NCBI GenBank assembly: GCA_031423755.1
Contig: JANPGC010000053.1
Coordinates: forward strand, 1 to 5,513
Direction: 5' to 3'
Origin: JANMEX01 sp031423755
GTDB taxonomy: Bacteria; Pseudomonadota; Alphaproteobacteria; Rhizobiales; Rhizobiaceae
Length of the DNA: 5,513 nt
The first letter of the stretch is position 1. The number at the start of each line of letters is the position of its first letter. Positions 1-4,938 of the stretch are shown one piece after another. Made by a program: the position numbers and the translations under genes. The notes beneath the pieces were generated by a model. The model did not search any database, had not been told where the DNA came from, and was given only the letters and a program-made list of their open reading frames with translations.

Positions 1-25
1 CGAGGGGAGGGGTTGGGGGTGGGGG
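1..25. repeat. G-rich intergenic repeat fragment / potential G-quadruplex
   Basis: Four G-runs (4-7, 9-12, 15-19, 21-25) are separated by A, TT and T, which fits a G-quadruplex motif on the plus strand. The string also resembles one arm of a C/G-rich palindromic intergenic repeat I recall from rhizobial genomes; that match is from memory and unverified. If so, the other arm lies left of the window. It ends 24 bases before the scpA start codon and would lie in its 5' leader or promoter. Confidence 0.5.
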
Positions 26-49
26 CGAGCGCCGCTACGGGAACCCATC

Positions 50-2173
50 ATGACCACCCTTTCCGACTGGCAAGAACTCGCCGCCAAAGAACTCCGTGCC
101 GACCCTGCTCCGCGCCTGACGCCAGAAGGCATCGCCATCAAGCCGCTCTACACCGCAGCGGATCTCGACGGCATTGAGCATCTCAACTCCTTCCCAGGCT
201 TCGCCCCCTTCGTGCGCGGGCCTCGCGCCACGATGTATGCCGGGCGGCCGTGGACCATCCGCCAGTATGCCGGTTTCTCGACGGCGGCAGAGTCCAATGC
301 CTTCTACCGCAAGGCTTTGGCTGGCGGGCAGAAAGGGCTTTCCGTCGCCTTCGATCTTGCCACTCATCGCGGCTATGATTCAGACCATCCGCGCGTCGCA
401 GCCGATGTAGGCAAGGCGGGCGTCGCCATCGATTCGGTCGAGGACATGAAAATCCTGTTCGACGGCATTCCACTTGGCGAGATGTCGGTCTCCATGACGA
501 TGAACGGTGCGGTGATCCCGATCCTTGCCTCGTTCATTGTTGCGGGCGAGGAACAGGGCGTTGCGCGCAGCCAGCTGTCAGGAACCATCCAGAACGACAT
601 CCTCAAGGAGTTCATGGTCCGAAATACCTACATCTATCCACCCGAACCTTCGATGCGAATTGTGGCGGATATCATTGATTTTACCGCACGCGAGATGCCG
701 AAGTTCAATTCGATCTCGATCTCGGGCTATCACATTCAGGAGGCCGGCGCGACGCTTGTCCAGGAGCTGGCGTTCACGCTTGCCGATGGGCGCGAGTATG
801 TAAGGGCGGCGATTGCCAAGGGGCTGGATGTAGACGCCTTCGCCGGGCGGCTGTCGTTCTTCTTTGCCATCGGCATGAACTTTTTCATGGAGGCTGCGAA
901 GCTGCGCGCGGCGCGTTTGCTCTGGTCGCGGATCATGGAATCATTTCATCCGAAGAAGGCAGATTCGCTGATGCTGCGCACCCATTGCCAGACATCGGGG
1001 GTGTCGCTGCAGGAGCAGGATCCGTACAACAATATTGTGCGCACGGCGTTCGAGGCGATGGCCGCCGTGCTGGGCGGTACGCAATCGCTGCACACCAACT
1101 CTTTTGACGAAGCCATTGCCTTGCCAACAGAATTTTCCGCCCGCATCGCCCGCAACACCCAGCTGATTTTGGCTCACGAGACGGGTGTGACCAATGTCGT
1201 CGATCCGCTGGCGGGCTCCTATTATGTCGAGAGCCTGACGCAGGAGCTGGCGGACAAGGCCTGGGCGCTGATGGTGGAAATCGAAGGCCTTGGCGGCATG
1301 ACCAAGGCGGTGGCCTCGGGCCTGCCGAAGCGTCTGATCGAAGAGTCTGCCACTCGGCGGCAGGCGGCCGTGGACCGGGGCGAAGAGGTGATCGTCGGCG
1401 TCAACAGATACCGGCTGGAAGAAGAGGCCGACATTTCGACGCTGGACATTGACAACGCCGCCGTGCGCAAGGGACAGATCGATCTCATCGCCCGCATCAA
1501 GCGTCAGCGCGATCCTGTGCGTGTCAAAGCGACGCTGACGGCGCTTGAGGGCGTGGCGCGTTCCGGTCAGGGCAACATACTGGAAGCGGCAGTCGATTGC
1601 GCGCGGGCGCGCGCGACAGTCGGCGAGATTTCCGATGCGTTGCGCGGGGTTTTCGGCGGTCACGTGGCGGTGCCGGAAGTGGTGCATGACGTCTACGGCG
1701 CGGCCTATGCGGGCGATCCGGAATATCAAAATCTGGTGGCACGCATCGCCGAAGTGTCGATGGGGCCAACCGGCGTGCCGCGTCTGTTGATCGCCAAGCT
1801 CGGCCAGGACGGCCACGACCGCGGTGCCAAGGTCATCGCCTCGGCCTTCGGCGACATGGGCTTTGAGGTGATCGCGGGCGACCTGTTCCAGACACCGGAA
1901 GAGGCAGCCGCGCTGGCAATCGCGCAAAAGGTTCACGTCGTCGGCGTCTCGTCGCTGGCCGCCGGCCACAAGACCCTCCTGCCCCAACTAGTCCAGTCGC
2001 TGAAGGCCAAAGGCGGCGGCGACATCATCGTCATTTGCGGAGGCGTGGTGCCACGCGTGGATTATGCGTTTTTGAAGGAGCACGGCGTGGCGGAGGTGTT
2101 CGGGCCGGGGACGAATGTGCTCGATGCGGCGCGAGTGGTGCTGGATTTGGTGGAGGGGAAGAGGAGGAATTAG
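50..2173 (+). CDS. scpA: methylmalonyl-CoA mutase, single-chain, adenosylcobalamin-dependent
   Basis: Isomerises (R)-methylmalonyl-CoA to succinyl-CoA, the last step feeding propionyl-CoA carbon (odd-chain fatty acids, Val, Ile, Met) into the TCA cycle; cytoplasmic. The 707 residues are near the family's usual length. The N-terminal two thirds form the substrate-binding barrel: RQYAGFST (about 71-78, with Tyr73), KGLSVAFDLATHRGYDSDHP (95-114), Arg191 in EFMVRNTY and His228 in SGYHIQEAG. The first, Arg and His sites sit at a constant offset of 16 from Tyr89, Arg207 and His244 of the Propionibacterium enzyme. The C-terminal B12 domain has the base-off motif DGHDRG (D587, H589, G592), the SSL motif (S634-L636) and GG (664-665). 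The ATG at 50 is preceded by a weak ACGGGA 7 nt upstream. All key residues are intact. The mutase chaperone GTPase MeaB and the epimerase are not in the window. The symbol bhbA is also used in rhizobia. Confidence 0.97.
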   Translation: MTTLSDWQELAAKELRADPAPRLTPEGIAIKPLYTAADLDGIEHLNSFPGFAPFVRGPRATMYAGRPWTIRQYAGFSTAAESNAFYRKALAGGQKGLSVAFDLATHRGYDSDHPRVAADVGKAGVAIDSVEDMKILFDGIPLGEMSVSMTMNGAVIPILASFIVAGEEQGVARSQLSGTIQNDILKEFMVRNTYIYPPEPSMRIVADIIDFTAREMPKFNSISISGYHIQEAGATLVQELAFTLADGREYVRAAIAKGLDVDAFAGRLSFFFAIGMNFFMEAAKLRAARLLWSRIMESFHPKKADSLMLRTHCQTSGVSLQEQDPYNNIVRTAFEAMAAVLGGTQSLHTNSFDEAIALPTEFSARIARNTQLILAHETGVTNVVDPLAGSYYVESLTQELADKAWALMVEIEGLGGMTKAVASGLPKRLIEESATRRQAAVDRGEEVIVGVNRYRLEEEADISTLDIDNAAVRKGQIDLIARIKRQRDPVRVKATLTALEGVARSGQGNILEAAVDCARARATVGEISDALRGVFGGHVAVPEVVHDVYGAAYAGDPEYQNLVARIAEVSMGPTGVPRLLIAKLGQDGHDRGAKVIASAFGDMGFEVIAGDLFQTPEEAAALAIAQKVHVVGVSSLAAGHKTLLPQLVQSLKAKGGGDIIVICGGVVPRVDYAFLKEHGVAEVFGPGTNVLDAARVVLDLVEGKRRN

Positions 2174-2224
2174 CGGTTCAATAGCACTTCTCGAACCCAG
2201 CAATTACAAAGTTTGCTCCACCGC
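2173..2224. other. nested inverted repeat after scpA, weakly tRNA-like on the minus strand
   Basis: This stretch starts at the scpA stop codon. An outer 5-bp pair, GCGGT (2173-2177) and ACCGC (2220-2224), encloses an inner hairpin, AGCAA (2199-2203) and TTGCT (2213-2217), with a 9-nt loop. Read on the minus strand, it and the bases just right of it contain TTGGTAGCGC, the inner hairpin around TTTGTAA, and GGGTTCGAG, in the order of a tRNA D-arm, anticodon arm and T-loop. The T-stem does not pair, the variable region is too short and there is no acceptor stem, so this is not a functional tRNA. It could be a decayed tRNA remnant, a poor terminator (no T-run), or chance. Nothing else is seen in 2174-2289. 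Confidence 0.2.
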
Positions 2225-2289
2225 GCTACCAAATTGGCTGTTGATAAATCCCAAGCGGATGGCGCGAAATTTTACAAAATCTGTATATT

Positions 2290-2294
2290 GGAGG
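2290..2294 (+). promoter_or_regulatory. Shine-Dalgarno GGAGG serving a short leader ORF
   Basis: GGAGG lies 10 nt before an ATG at 2305 and 32 nt before the ATG at 2327 of the 283-residue gene. It is therefore placed for the leader ORF rather than for the long gene, whose own start has no recognisable ribosome-binding site. TATATT at 2284-2289 could be a -10 box, but no convincing -35 was found. Confidence 0.5.
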
Positions 2295-2304
2295 CGTCGG
2301 ATAA

Positions 2305-2343
2305 ATGAATCGCGCTATATTTACAAATGTCAAACAAAGATGA
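2305..2343 (+). CDS. possible 12-residue leader peptide overlapping the next gene
   Basis: An ATG with a well-placed GGAGG opens a 12-codon frame (MNRAIFTNVKQR) ending in TGA at 2341-2343. It overlaps the start codon of the 283-residue gene (2327) by 17 nt in another frame. The geometry would allow translational coupling, with ribosomes terminating at 2343 and re-initiating back at 2327, or it would throttle a toxic product. Nothing in the peptide is recognisable. It may be fortuitous, or a remnant of another gene's 5' end. Confidence 0.25.
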   Translation: MNRAIFTNVKQR

Positions 2344-3178
2344 AGCTTCAAGTTCCAGTGACATTGTTGTGCCGAGTTCAGGAGGCACAGCAAAAAAGGT
2401 TGTGAAGTTTGCGCTAAATTCGATCGGTGGGGCAATTCCTTTTGCCGGTGGAATACTATCAGCTGCTGTCGCTGCCCACTCTGAAGAGGAACAAGAAAAG
2501 GTAAACCACCTTTTATCTCAGTGGGTTCAAATGCTTAGGGATGAACTCCAAGAAAAAGAGGCAACGATTGCCGAAATTGTCGCGCGACTTGATATGTCTG
2601 ACGCTGAAACCATCAAACGCATTGAGTCAGAAGAGTATCAAAGCATCTTAAAGAAGTCTTTCCGAAAATGGTCGGGTATAGACTCCAAATCAAAGCGTCA
2701 AAAAATCCGGAACATTCTAGCCAATGCCGCAGCTACGAGAATAGTTTCAGATGACGTCGTAAAACTATTTGTCGATTGGCTCGAAACTTATTCTGATTTT
2801 CATTTTGAAGTTATCGGCGAGATTTACCGAAAAAGAGCGGTGAGCAGAGGTAGCATTTGGTCCGGTCTTGGAAAACCTAGGGTACGAGAAGACTCGGCCG
2901 ACGCTGATCTTTTCAAGCTTTTGATCCGAGATTTGAGCATGGGGGGTGTAATACGCCAACATCGAGATGTTGACTACCAAGGGAACTTTGTAAAAAGACG
3001 CGCACCAGAAACAAAATCGCGATCAGGCGGTACAATGATGTCGGCTTTTGACTTAGATGAAATTTACGAGCTGACCGAGCTCGGAGCACAATTTGTCCAC
3101 TATGCCATGAATGAGCTTACCGCAAAGATTGAATTCCACGAAGAAGAACCGGATCAGAGTTCAGAAAGCAACACTTGA
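2327..3178 (+). CDS. unrecognised 283-residue protein: glycine-rich hydrophobic N-terminus, helical core, possible winged-helix C-terminus
   Basis: I do not recognise this family with certainty. After a polar, Ser-rich start (1-20), residues 25-50 form a hydrophobic, glycine-rich stretch (NSIGGAIPFAGGILSAAVAA at 31-50) that could insert in or lie on a membrane. Residues 52-90 are charged and probably coiled-coil. Residues 95-170 look all-helical and contain RQKIRNILANAAA (124-136). The C-terminal part, DLFKLLIRDLSMGGVIRQ (194-211) to YELTELGAQFVHYAM (247-261), has the look of a winged helix. The helical ILANAA element and terminal LTxLGxxF recall, at a distance, Abi-alpha (DUF4393) abortive-infection proteins; this is a guess. 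Three sampled lines give 33-47% GC against about 62% in scpA, so recent transfer is likely. ATG 2327 is the first start after an in-frame stop at 2306. The stop codon lies inside the following HTH gene. A membrane-linked defence or toxin role is inference. Confidence 0.75.
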   Translation: MSNKDEASSSSDIVVPSSGGTAKKVVKFALNSIGGAIPFAGGILSAAVAAHSEEEQEKVNHLLSQWVQMLRDELQEKEATIAEIVARLDMSDAETIKRIESEEYQSILKKSFRKWSGIDSKSKRQKIRNILANAAATRIVSDDVVKLFVDWLETYSDFHFEVIGEIYRKRAVSRGSIWSGLGKPRVREDSADADLFKLLIRDLSMGGVIRQHRDVDYQGNFVKRRAPETKSRSGGTMMSAFDLDEIYELTELGAQFVHYAMNELTAKIEFHEEEPDQSSESNT

Positions 3179-3440
3179 CCCCGACAACCCGCCGATCACG
3201 GAGTCCGACGTCACCCACCTCAAACCGCTGCCTGTCGTGCGTGCTCTGCGCCTGCGCCTGCGTCTCACGCAGGAGGAGTTTGCGGCGCGGTATCAGGTTC
3301 CGCTTGGGACGTTGCGCGATTGGGAGCAGCGGCGCACGGAGCCGGATATGGCAGCGCAGGCTTATTTGAAGGTGATTGCAGCGGAACCGACGCGGGTTGC
3401 GGAGGTTTTGGCTCGCAAGAATTTTGAGTCGGGTTGCTGA
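3111..3440 (+). CDS. helix-turn-helix (XRE-like) regulator, possibly an orphan antitoxin, with replaced N-terminus
   Basis: DNA-binding regulator of 109 residues. A short linker motif LDPDNPPIT (22-30) leads to a helix-turn-helix at about 42-75: VVRALRLRL, then TQEEFAARY, then the recognition helix PLGTLRDWEQ. A helical tail (80-102) follows. From memory, such DPDNPP plus LTQEEFAARY proteins in alphaproteobacteria commonly sit just after a BrnT-type toxin gene as its antitoxin/repressor; here no BrnT is visible. The ATG at 3111 overlaps the upstream gene by 68 nt. The first ~20 residues are Lys/Arg-rich, AT-rich in DNA and unlike the rest, so they probably derive from the invading sequence. 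A TTG at 3129 is an alternative start; no clear ribosome-binding site supports either. GC rises sharply at about 3180. The domain call is firm; the start and partner are uncertain. Confidence 0.8.
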   Translation: MSLPQRLNSTKKNRIRVQKATLDPDNPPITESDVTHLKPLPVVRALRLRLRLTQEEFAARYQVPLGTLRDWEQRRTEPDMAAQAYLKVIAAEPTRVAEVLARKNFESGC

Positions 3441-3442
3441 AC

Positions 3443-3470
3443 GAAAGTTAATTTGAGCTGTGCAACTTTC
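3443..3470. terminator. possible weak hairpin after the HTH gene
   Basis: GAAAGTT (3443-3449) pairs perfectly with AACTTTC (3464-3470) across a 14-nt loop, beginning 2 nt after the HTH stop codon. The stem is AT-rich and no T-run follows, so termination would be inefficient at best. It may be only a chance repeat. Confidence 0.25.
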
Positions 3471-3473
3471 AGT

Positions 3474-3511
3474 CGTCAAGATACGCCATTATAGACACAT
3501 CAGTCTTGACG
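3474..3511. repeat. 8-bp inverted repeat upstream of hicA
   Basis: CGTCAAGA (3474-3481) and TCTTGACG (3504-3511) are perfect inverted copies with a 22-nt spacer. The right copy contains the -35 hexamer of the hicA promoter. Two regulator half-sites across the -35 region are possible, for example for the adjacent HTH protein or HicB; chance cannot be excluded. Confidence 0.35.
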
Positions 3512-3534
3512 TTTGGCATTAAAGTGCGCATAAT
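3506..3534 (+). promoter_or_regulatory. sigma70-type promoter of hicAB
   Basis: TTGACG (3506-3511) is separated by 17 bp from CATAAT (3529-3534). Each hexamer matches the sigma70 consensus at 5 of 6 positions with ideal spacing. Transcription would start near 3541, giving hicA a leader of about 17 nt that still contains the ACGGA ribosome-binding site at 3546-3550. This also argues against the upstream TTG at 3543 as the hicA start. Confidence 0.65.
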
Positions 3535-3544
3535 TATACACATT
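3523..3544. promoter_or_regulatory. imperfect palindrome over the hicA -10, candidate autorepression operator
   Basis: An inverted repeat centred between 3533 and 3534 pairs at 8 of 11 positions, including a perfect core ATAATTAT (3530-3537). It covers the -10 hexamer and the expected transcription start, where a repressor would block RNA polymerase. HicB antitoxins with a ribbon-helix-helix tail typically bind such sites, so this is the natural operator candidate; the binding itself is inference. Confidence 0.4.
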
Positions 3545-3557
3545 GACGGATGCCGTT

Positions 3558-3740
3558 ATGGAACGAAACAGCCGGAAAATCATTCAACGCCTCAAGCAGG
3601 AGGGTTTCGTCGAGGTTTCTGTTGTCGGTTCGCATCACAAGTTTGCCAAGAGTGGACGCACCGTGATTGTGCCACATCCGAAGAAGGATTTGCCCGAAGG
3701 AACCGCGCGGGCGATTGCCAAACAGGCGGGCTGGATTTGA
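3558..3740 (+). CDS. hicA: HicA-family mRNA interferase toxin
   Basis: Small toxin of the HicAB type II toxin-antitoxin family: a double-stranded-RNA-binding-like fold that cleaves mRNA, acting in the cytoplasm and neutralised by HicB. From the ATG at 3558 the product is 60 residues, the usual HicA size. The hallmarks are present: NSRKIIQRLKQEGF (4-17), GSHHKF (24-29) with the likely catalytic His26, VPHPKKDLPEGT (38-49) and the tail IAKQAGW. An in-frame TTG at 3543 would add five residues, but it would sit almost on the predicted transcription start and lacks a ribosome-binding site, whereas ACGGA lies 7 nt before 3558. The catalytic His is intact, so the toxin is probably active. hicB follows after 29 nt. 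Confidence 0.93.
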   Translation: MERNSRKIIQRLKQEGFVEVSVVGSHHKFAKSGRTVIVPHPKKDLPEGTARAIAKQAGWI

Positions 3741-3755
3741 ACCTGCAAACGGCCA

Positions 3756-3761
3756 AGAGGA
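3756..3761 (+). promoter_or_regulatory. ribosome-binding site fixing the hicB start
   Basis: AGAGGA is 8 nt before the ATG at 3770 but only 2 nt before the alternative ATG at 3764. The spacing favours 3770, where HicB proteins would begin with MRYYFAW. Confidence 0.6.
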
Positions 3762-3769
3762 AGATGATC

Positions 3770-4162
3770 ATGCGCTATTATTTTGCATGGGTTGAGCAAG
3801 AGGCTGACAGTGCGTTCGGGGTTCAGTTTCCGGACCTGCCGCATGTGTTTTCGGCAGCTGATGAGCAGGCGGACATTGTGCGCGAAGCGGCGGACGCGCT
3901 GCGGCTAGCGGCGGAGGATGGCGATATGCCGGAGCCCTCTAGCCATGCAGATATTCTGGTGCGCCCGGAAGTTCGCGAGGCTTTGGCCAAGGGCGCGTTT
4001 CTCATTCATGTGCCGCTGATCGAGAATGGCACGGAAGTGGTGCGGGCGAACATCACGCTGGAGCGCTCAATGCTCGAAGCCATTGACAAGGCCGCCAAGA
4101 GCCGCCGGATGACGCGCAGCGCGTTTCTGGTCAATGCGGCACGGCACGAGATTGAGGCTTAA
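3770..4162 (+). CDS. hicB: HicB-family antitoxin
   Basis: Antitoxin and autorepressor partner of HicA, 130 residues. The N-terminal part (1-80) is the degraded RNase H-like HicB fold: MRYYFAWVEQEADSAFGVQF, then PDLPHVFSAAD (21-31, the usual site of contact with toxin), and a helix EAADALRLAAED. The C-terminal part, about 88-130, has a ribbon-helix-helix look: the strand VVRANITLERS followed by MLEAIDKAAKSRRMTRSAFL. That makes it the DNA-binding version of HicB rather than the short or XRE-type one. It is probably co-transcribed with hicA from the promoter at 3506. The stop codon is only 2 bp from the stop of the convergent META-domain gene. The same frame happens to be open back through hicA, but nothing there resembles HicB. 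Both partners look intact. Confidence 0.93.
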   Translation: MRYYFAWVEQEADSAFGVQFPDLPHVFSAADEQADIVREAADALRLAAEDGDMPEPSSHADILVRPEVREALAKGAFLIHVPLIENGTEVVRANITLERSMLEAIDKAAKSRRMTRSAFLVNAARHEIEA

Positions 4163-4164
4163 CC

Positions 4165-4518
4165 CTACTCCTCCGCCTCCGGCTTCGGCGCCAACGTCGC
4201 CAGCGTCGCGCCTGCCTCGTCGATCAGCAGCAGCTCATTGTCCTCAAGCACGAATGACTTCACCTTGGCGGCGAGTGCCAGCCAGTCCTGTTCCGCCTTC
4301 ATGGCCTCTTCTCCGCAGGCCATTTTGGTGACGCCGGCTATGGTGAGCGTCAGCGACGAGCCGTCGTCGGTTTCGACATAGGTGCCGAAGCCGCGGTTGC
4401 AGCCGGTGAAGGTGGCAATCTTGCCGTCGTCGAAGGAGAGCGTCTGGTCGGATGAGCCGGAGGCGACCCAGGAGGTGCCGGAGAGCAGTGCAGTCATGAC
4501 AAGGGCGGCTGGCGACAT
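4165..4518 (-). CDS. META-domain (HslJ-like) protein
   Basis: Small META-domain protein of 117 residues; family members are mostly exported or envelope-associated proteins of unknown activity (HslJ is linked to novobiocin resistance in E. coli). The domain begins at LSGTSWVA (12-19). It continues through FDDGKIATFTGCNRGFGTY (29-47), the family signature with Cys40, then VTKMACGEEAM (63-73) with Cys68, and ends near 110 before an acidic tail. The two cysteines could form a disulphide if exported. The N-terminus is odd: only about 11 hydrophobic residues without a positive charge precede the domain, and an in-frame stop three codons upstream rules out a longer start. A good AGGAG supports ATG 4518. 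It lies 54 nt after uraH and may be transcribed with it; no functional link to urate breakdown is known to me. Confidence 0.85.
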   Translation of the reverse strand: MSPAALVMTALLSGTSWVASGSSDQTLSFDDGKIATFTGCNRGFGTYVETDDGSSLTLTIAGVTKMACGEEAMKAEQDWLALAAKVKSFVLEDNELLLIDEAGATLATLAPKPEAEE

Positions 4519-4528
4519 TCTGGCTCAA

Positions 4529-4533
4529 CTCCT
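4529..4533 (-). promoter_or_regulatory. ribosome-binding site of the META-domain gene
   Basis: AGGAG on the minus strand lies 10 nt before ATG 4518. Together with the in-frame stop at 4525-4527 it fixes this start and shows that the short N-terminus is real unless the sequence has an error. Confidence 0.55.
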
Positions 4534-4572
4534 AACGCGATATGCCTTCATTGCCAGCGCGCTGTGGCGAAA

Positions 4573-4926
4573 TCACGACCCTCGATAGGTCGAATAGGCC
4601 CATGGGCTGACCAGCAGCGGCACGTGGTAATTGCCCTCGCCGTCGGAGATCCAGAAGCGGACGGGGACGACATCGAGGAAGGGCGGGTCGGCCTGCTCCG
4701 TGCCCTGCATGGTGAAATAGTCGGCAACGAAGAAGCGCAGCTCGTAGTGGCCGATTTCCAGCGCGTCATCGGTGAGAAGCGGCTCGTCCGTCCGACCGTC
4801 AGCGTTGGTCAGAACATCCTTCAGATGCTCGAGTTCGCCCTCGGCGATGCGCACCAGAACGATGCGCATTTCGGTTGCGGGGCGGCCGGATGCCGTGTCG
4901 AGAACGTGGGTGGAGAGCTTGCCCAT
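4573..4926 (-). CDS. uraH: 5-hydroxyisourate hydrolase (transthyretin-like)
   Basis: Hydrolyses 5-hydroxyisourate, the product of urate oxidation, to OHCU, which UraD then decarboxylates; cytoplasmic here, with no signal peptide. From ATG 4926 the product is 117 residues, normal for the bacterial transthyretin-like family. The signature is complete: LSTHVLDTASGRPA (4-17) with His7, NADGRTDEPL (41-50) with Arg45, YHVPLLVSPWAYSTYRGS (100-117) with His101 and the C-terminal YRGS that distinguishes the enzyme from true transthyretin. An upstream ATG at 4971 would add 15 residues overlapping uraD. It is rejected because the family starts at MGKLSTH and GAAAGG-like GAAAGG/AAGG lies 6 nt before 4926. 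The gene begins 10 nt after uraD, so the two are translationally linked. Confidence 0.95.
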   Translation of the reverse strand: MGKLSTHVLDTASGRPATEMRIVLVRIAEGELEHLKDVLTNADGRTDEPLLTDDALEIGHYELRFFVADYFTMQGTEQADPPFLDVVPVRFWISDGEGNYHVPLLVSPWAYSTYRGS

Positions 4927-4932
4927 GTGAAA

Positions 4933-4938
4933 CCTTTC
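4933..4938 (-). promoter_or_regulatory. ribosome-binding site of uraH, overlapping the uraD stop codon
   Basis: GAAAGG on the minus strand is 6 nt before ATG 4926 and shares its first two bases with the uraD TGA (4939-4937). This arrangement favours coupled translation of the two enzymes and decides the uraH start. Confidence 0.55.

Noticed and set aside
941..1987. 348-codon open frame on the minus strand
   Set aside because: It is entirely antisense to the confidently identified mutase. The product is His/Arg-rich with no recognisable domain, as expected from a mirror frame in high-GC DNA.
2241..2269. Promoter for the 283-residue gene from TTGATA at 2241-2246
   Set aside because: At 16-18 bp spacing only GC-containing, poor -10 candidates occur. 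The TATATT at 2284 has no -35 at a proper distance.
2176..3182. Imperfect direct repeat flanking the AT-rich gene (GTTCA...AGCA...ACCC at 2176-2198 and 3159-3182)
   Set aside because: The two copies need several gaps to align and share only short runs, so target-site duplication or att sites cannot be claimed.
3117..3479. 120-codon minus-strand frame opposite the HTH gene
   Set aside because: It is antisense to a domain-bearing gene and has no recognisable motif or ribosome-binding site.
3543..3557. TTG at 3543 as the hicA start
   Set aside because: It lies about at the predicted transcription start and has no ribosome-binding site. The family begins near the ATG at 3558.
3506..3769. In-frame upstream extension of hicB through the whole of hicA
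   Set aside because: The frame is open, but its translation does not resemble any HicB sequence, and a good ribosome-binding site supports the start at 3770.
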